Source: Collinsella aerofaciens
GTDB taxonomy: Bacteria; Actinomycetota; Coriobacteriia; Coriobacteriales; Coriobacteriaceae
NCBI RefSeq assembly: GCF_015546965.1
Contig: NZ_JADMUF010000010.1
Location: 17,328 to 81,327 of the forward strand
Direction of reading: 5' to 3'
Length of the DNA stretch: 64,000 bases
Below, in pieces: positions 62,157-64,000 of this stretch; the stretch's first letter is position 1, and each line of letters opens with the position of its first letter. The notes below the pieces were generated by a model, which saw nothing but the letters and a program-made list of their open reading frames with translations, made no database searches and had not been told where the DNA came from. The position numbers were made by a program, and so were the translations under genes.

Positions 62157-63149
62157 ATGGAGAGCGCCAGGAAGTGCCGCCGCGGCGTCATGTGGAAGGA
62201 CAGCGTGGCGAGCTACATGCTCAACCTGCCCGAGCGCACGCTGGCCATGAGCCGCAAGCTGCAGGACGGCACGTTCCGCTGCGGCAAGACGCGAGAGTTC
62301 GACATAACGAGGCCGAAGCGCCGCACCATCGTGAGCGTGGGCTTCGCCGATCGCGTGTTCCAGCGCAGCCTCAACGACAACAGCATCTACCCCCGCATGG
62401 TGCGCGGCTTCATCAAGGACAACGCGGCGTGCCAGGAGGACAAGGGCACCGACTACGCACGCGAGAGGCTGAAGGAGTTCATGCGGCGCCACTACCGCAG
62501 GCACGGGCCGAACGGCTGGGTGTGCCAGATGGACGTGGCCGGTTACTACCCGAACATGCGCCACGAGGTGGCCGAGGACGCGTTCTCGCGCAAGCTGCCG
62601 CCGGAGATCATGGCCATGGCCACGGCGGTCATGCGCAACCAGTACCCCGGCGAGGTCGGGTACAACCCGGGCAGCCAGATGATACAGATCGCCGGCATCA
62701 GCGTGCTGGACCCGCTGGACCACATGGCCAAGGACCTCATGGGCATCAGGAACTACATCAGGTACATGGACGACGCAGTGGCCATCCTGCCAACCCGCGA
62801 GGAGGCGGAGCGCGCCATGGCGGCCTTCGGCGACACGCTGCATACCCTAGGCTTCGAGCTGAACCCCAAGAAGTCGCGCGTGTACCCGCTGCGCGACGGC
62901 ATCGAGTTCCTGGGCTTCGACTTCCACCTGACCGACACGGGGAAGGCCCTCATGTTCGTCAAGCCGTCGAACGTCAAGGACATGCGCCGCCGCGTAGCGA
63001 AGATGGCGCGGCTGAACCGCAACGGCCGCATCATGCGCGCAGACGTCGACGAGAGCTACCAGGGCTGGCGCGACCACGCTTCCAAGGGTGACAGCTTCGG
63101 GCTGATCAGGCGCTCCGACGCCTGGTACAAGGGACTATGGAAGGAGTAG
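62157..63149 (+). CDS. DGR reverse transcriptase
   Basis: The 330-residue protein carries the reverse-transcriptase motifs: RTIVSVGFADRVFQRSL, the first catalytic aspartate in VCQMDVAGYYPNM, the DGR-type NPGSQ motif in place of the retroviral QG motif, RYMDDAV with the catalytic pair, and HTLGFELNPKKSRV with FLGFDF after it. There is no extra domain. The start is uncertain: the frame is open upstream, and a TTG at 61965 behind GGTGGAGG and a GTG at 62088 are alternatives, since similarity to other DGR enzymes seems to begin before 62157. It makes the mutated cDNA from TR. Confidence 0.92.
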   Translation: MESARKCRRGVMWKDSVASYMLNLPERTLAMSRKLQDGTFRCGKTREFDITRPKRRTIVSVGFADRVFQRSLNDNSIYPRMVRGFIKDNAACQEDKGTDYARERLKEFMRRHYRRHGPNGWVCQMDVAGYYPNMRHEVAEDAFSRKLPPEIMAMATAVMRNQYPGEVGYNPGSQMIQIAGISVLDPLDHMAKDLMGIRNYIRYMDDAVAILPTREEAERAMAAFGDTLHTLGFELNPKKSRVYPLRDGIEFLGFDFHLTDTGKALMFVKPSNVKDMRRRVAKMARLNRNGRIMRADVDESYQGWRDHASKGDSFGLIRRSDAWYKGLWKE

Positions 63150-63152
63150 CCG

Positions 63153-63323
63153 ATGCTGAACATCAAGAAGGCCCCGGACGACCTGGCCGCCGCGCGCGAG
63201 CAGGAGAACCTGGCCAGCCGCATCGAGCGCCAGGAGGCGCTGACCGAGCTGGTGGCCGCCTGCACCGACGTGGAGCTGCCGATCGACGACGAGGACGAGA
63301 CCGCACCCGGGGAGGTGGAGTAG
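63153..63323 (+). CDS. Small acidic phage protein
   Basis: The 56-residue helical protein starts MLNIKKAPDDLAAA and ends in an acidic tail DDEDETAPGEVE. It sits three bases after the reverse transcriptase gene and directly before an XkdX-like gene. It belongs to the small-protein run that ends tail modules. Confidence 0.65.
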   Translation: MLNIKKAPDDLAAAREQENLASRIERQEALTELVAACTDVELPIDDEDETAPGEVE

Positions 63324-63473
63324 ATGGCCGTGAAGCTGAGCAAGTTCGCGCAGCGCGTGCAGAAGTGGTACCTGAAGGGCTTCTACAACGACGAGAGCCT
63401 GGAGCAGCTGCTGGCTGCCGGCAAGATCACCAAGCGAGAGCGCGACGCCATCATCGCGTCCAAGGAGGAGTAG
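63324..63473 (+). CDS. XkdX-family phage protein
   Basis: The 49-residue protein has the XkdX pattern (KWYLKGFYNDESLEQLLAAG, then KITKRERDAIIAS), a tiny protein commonly coded between tail fibre and holin genes in Firmicutes phages. Its start follows the preceding stop directly. Confidence 0.85.
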   Translation: MAVKLSKFAQRVQKWYLKGFYNDESLEQLLAAGKITKRERDAIIASKEE

Positions 63474-63476
63474 GCC

Positions 63477-63890
63477 GTGGAGGTACTGAGCCTGTTCGCG
63501 CCGTTCGGCCCGGAATGGCTCGGCGGCGTCCTGCTCGGCCTCATAGCGTTCTACTTCGGCCGCCAGTTTCTGGACGAGTACAAGAAGCAGAACGAGCGCA
63601 AGGGCGCCCTGGACCTGAAGCGCGAGGAGCGCAAGCAGGAGGAGGTGGCCGAGCGGGCGCAGCGCGACCGCGAACGGTCCCAGATGGAGGGCCGCATCGC
63701 GGCGCAGATGGAGAGGTCCAACAGCCTCATGGAGGCCATGAAGACGCTGATGGAGTCCGTGGTGGCCTCGAACGAGGTGCTGCACTCGGACCTCGCGCAC
63801 AGCCAGGCGCGCAGCCAGGGCATGGCCGCCAAGGTGGACCACATCTGCGACCGCGTCGACCTGCTGTACGACAAGGAATCAGACAGATAG
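63477..63890 (+). CDS. Membrane-anchored coiled-coil phage protein
   Basis: The 137-residue protein has one membrane segment near residues 13-28 (EWLGGVLLGLIAFYFG) and a long charged coiled coil to residue 115. It lies before the holin gene and may take part in lysis as an accessory or holin-like protein. It starts at a GTG. Confidence 0.7.
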   Translation: MEVLSLFAPFGPEWLGGVLLGLIAFYFGRQFLDEYKKQNERKGALDLKREERKQEEVAERAQRDRERSQMEGRIAAQMERSNSLMEAMKTLMESVVASNEVLHSDLAHSQARSQGMAAKVDHICDRVDLLYDKESDR

Positions 63891-63900
63891 GAGCAATCGA

Positions 63901-64000
63901 ATGACAGAGATTCAGGCGGGCCTGACGGTGTGCACGGTGCTGGTCGTGCCCTATATCGTGCAGGCGATCAAGTCCAAGGCCATGGGCGGCAACACGGCGC
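63901..64000 (+). CDS. Probable holin, cut by window end
   Basis: Only the first 33 residues are in the window. They show a hydrophobic segment (LTVCTVLVVPYIVQAI) followed by a basic stretch. The start follows TAGGAG. Position at the end of the tail module suggests a holin, but the sequence is too short to be sure. Confidence 0.5.
   Translation, partial: MTEIQAGLTVCTVLVVPYIVQAIKSKAMGGNTA

Larger units (their letters stand above)
28604..64000. mobile_element. Siphovirus-like prophage, left part
   Basis: From the recombinase at the tRNA to the right edge, genes follow the order integration, immunity, recombination and replication, packaging, head, tail, receptor-binding protein with a diversity-generating retroelement, then lysis. 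The GC content is higher than that of the host genes. The gene order from portal to tape measure (minor capsid 1, 2 and 3, Gp15-like chaperone) follows that of A118-like phages of Gram-positive bacteria. The right end is outside the window. Confidence 0.93.

Overview
The window looks like a chromosomal segment of a high-GC Coriobacteriia gut bacterium, most likely Collinsella or a close relative. This is inferred from gene content (mannose-family PTS operon with SIS and TIM-barrel sugar enzymes, GntR regulators, glycogen genes, MsmX-type ABC transporter) and not from any database search. About 28.6 kb of host DNA is followed by about 35.4 kb of a siphovirus-like prophage that runs off the right edge.

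Host part. Positions 2-7955 form a leftward sugar locus: two GntR regulators, a SIS-domain enzyme, mannose-family PTS IIA, IIB, IIC and IID, a FrlC-like TIM-barrel epimerase, and a second copy of the SIS gene that is identical from start to stop codon while its flanks differ. The combination resembles systems for Amadori compounds (fructoselysine or glucoselysine). Three promoter regions share paired GGTAT boxes 33-35 bp apart. Then come a small unknown gene, a LacI regulator, murB, a Tat-exported coiled-coil CHAP/NlpC-like hydrolase and galE. The stretch 13.9-27.4 kb holds alpha-glucan metabolism (malQ, glycogen phosphorylase, a sugar ABC transporter, a TreR-like GntR regulator and a PTS EIICB fused to a HAD phosphatase) and a polyprenyl diphosphate synthase. 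TTGTTTnnAC boxes recur at malQ, the ABC operon and the PTS fusion. Several non-coding inverted-repeat elements lie between host genes.

Prophage part. A peptidoglycan-binding protein gene and tRNA-Gln(UUG) mark the left junction. A large serine recombinase gene points at the tRNA and has no stop codon before it, so its frame runs across the junction. Divergent from a CI-like repressor and a palindromic operator lie the early genes: RuvC-like nuclease, ParB-like protein, SbcC/RecF-like ATPase, HNH/AP2-like protein, a Sak4-like ATPase interrupted by an in-frame TGA, a DUF669 protein, an SF2 helicase and a primase-helicase. The late genes follow in typical order: fused small/large terminase, portal, minor capsid protein with an extra His/Cys-dyad domain, scaffold, capsid, connectors, tail tube, chaperones, tape measure, distal tail and hub, baseplate, receptor-binding protein, and the start of the lysis module.

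The most striking system is a complete diversity-generating retroelement at 60.1-63.1 kb. It comprises a target gene with a C-terminal variable repeat, a GC-rich hairpin, an Avd-like gene, a template repeat and a reverse transcriptase with YMDD. Over 114 aligned positions all 17 differences between the repeats fall on template adenines, the signature of adenine-specific mutagenic retrohoming. Because the target is the last protein of the tail module, the phage probably uses it to vary host recognition.
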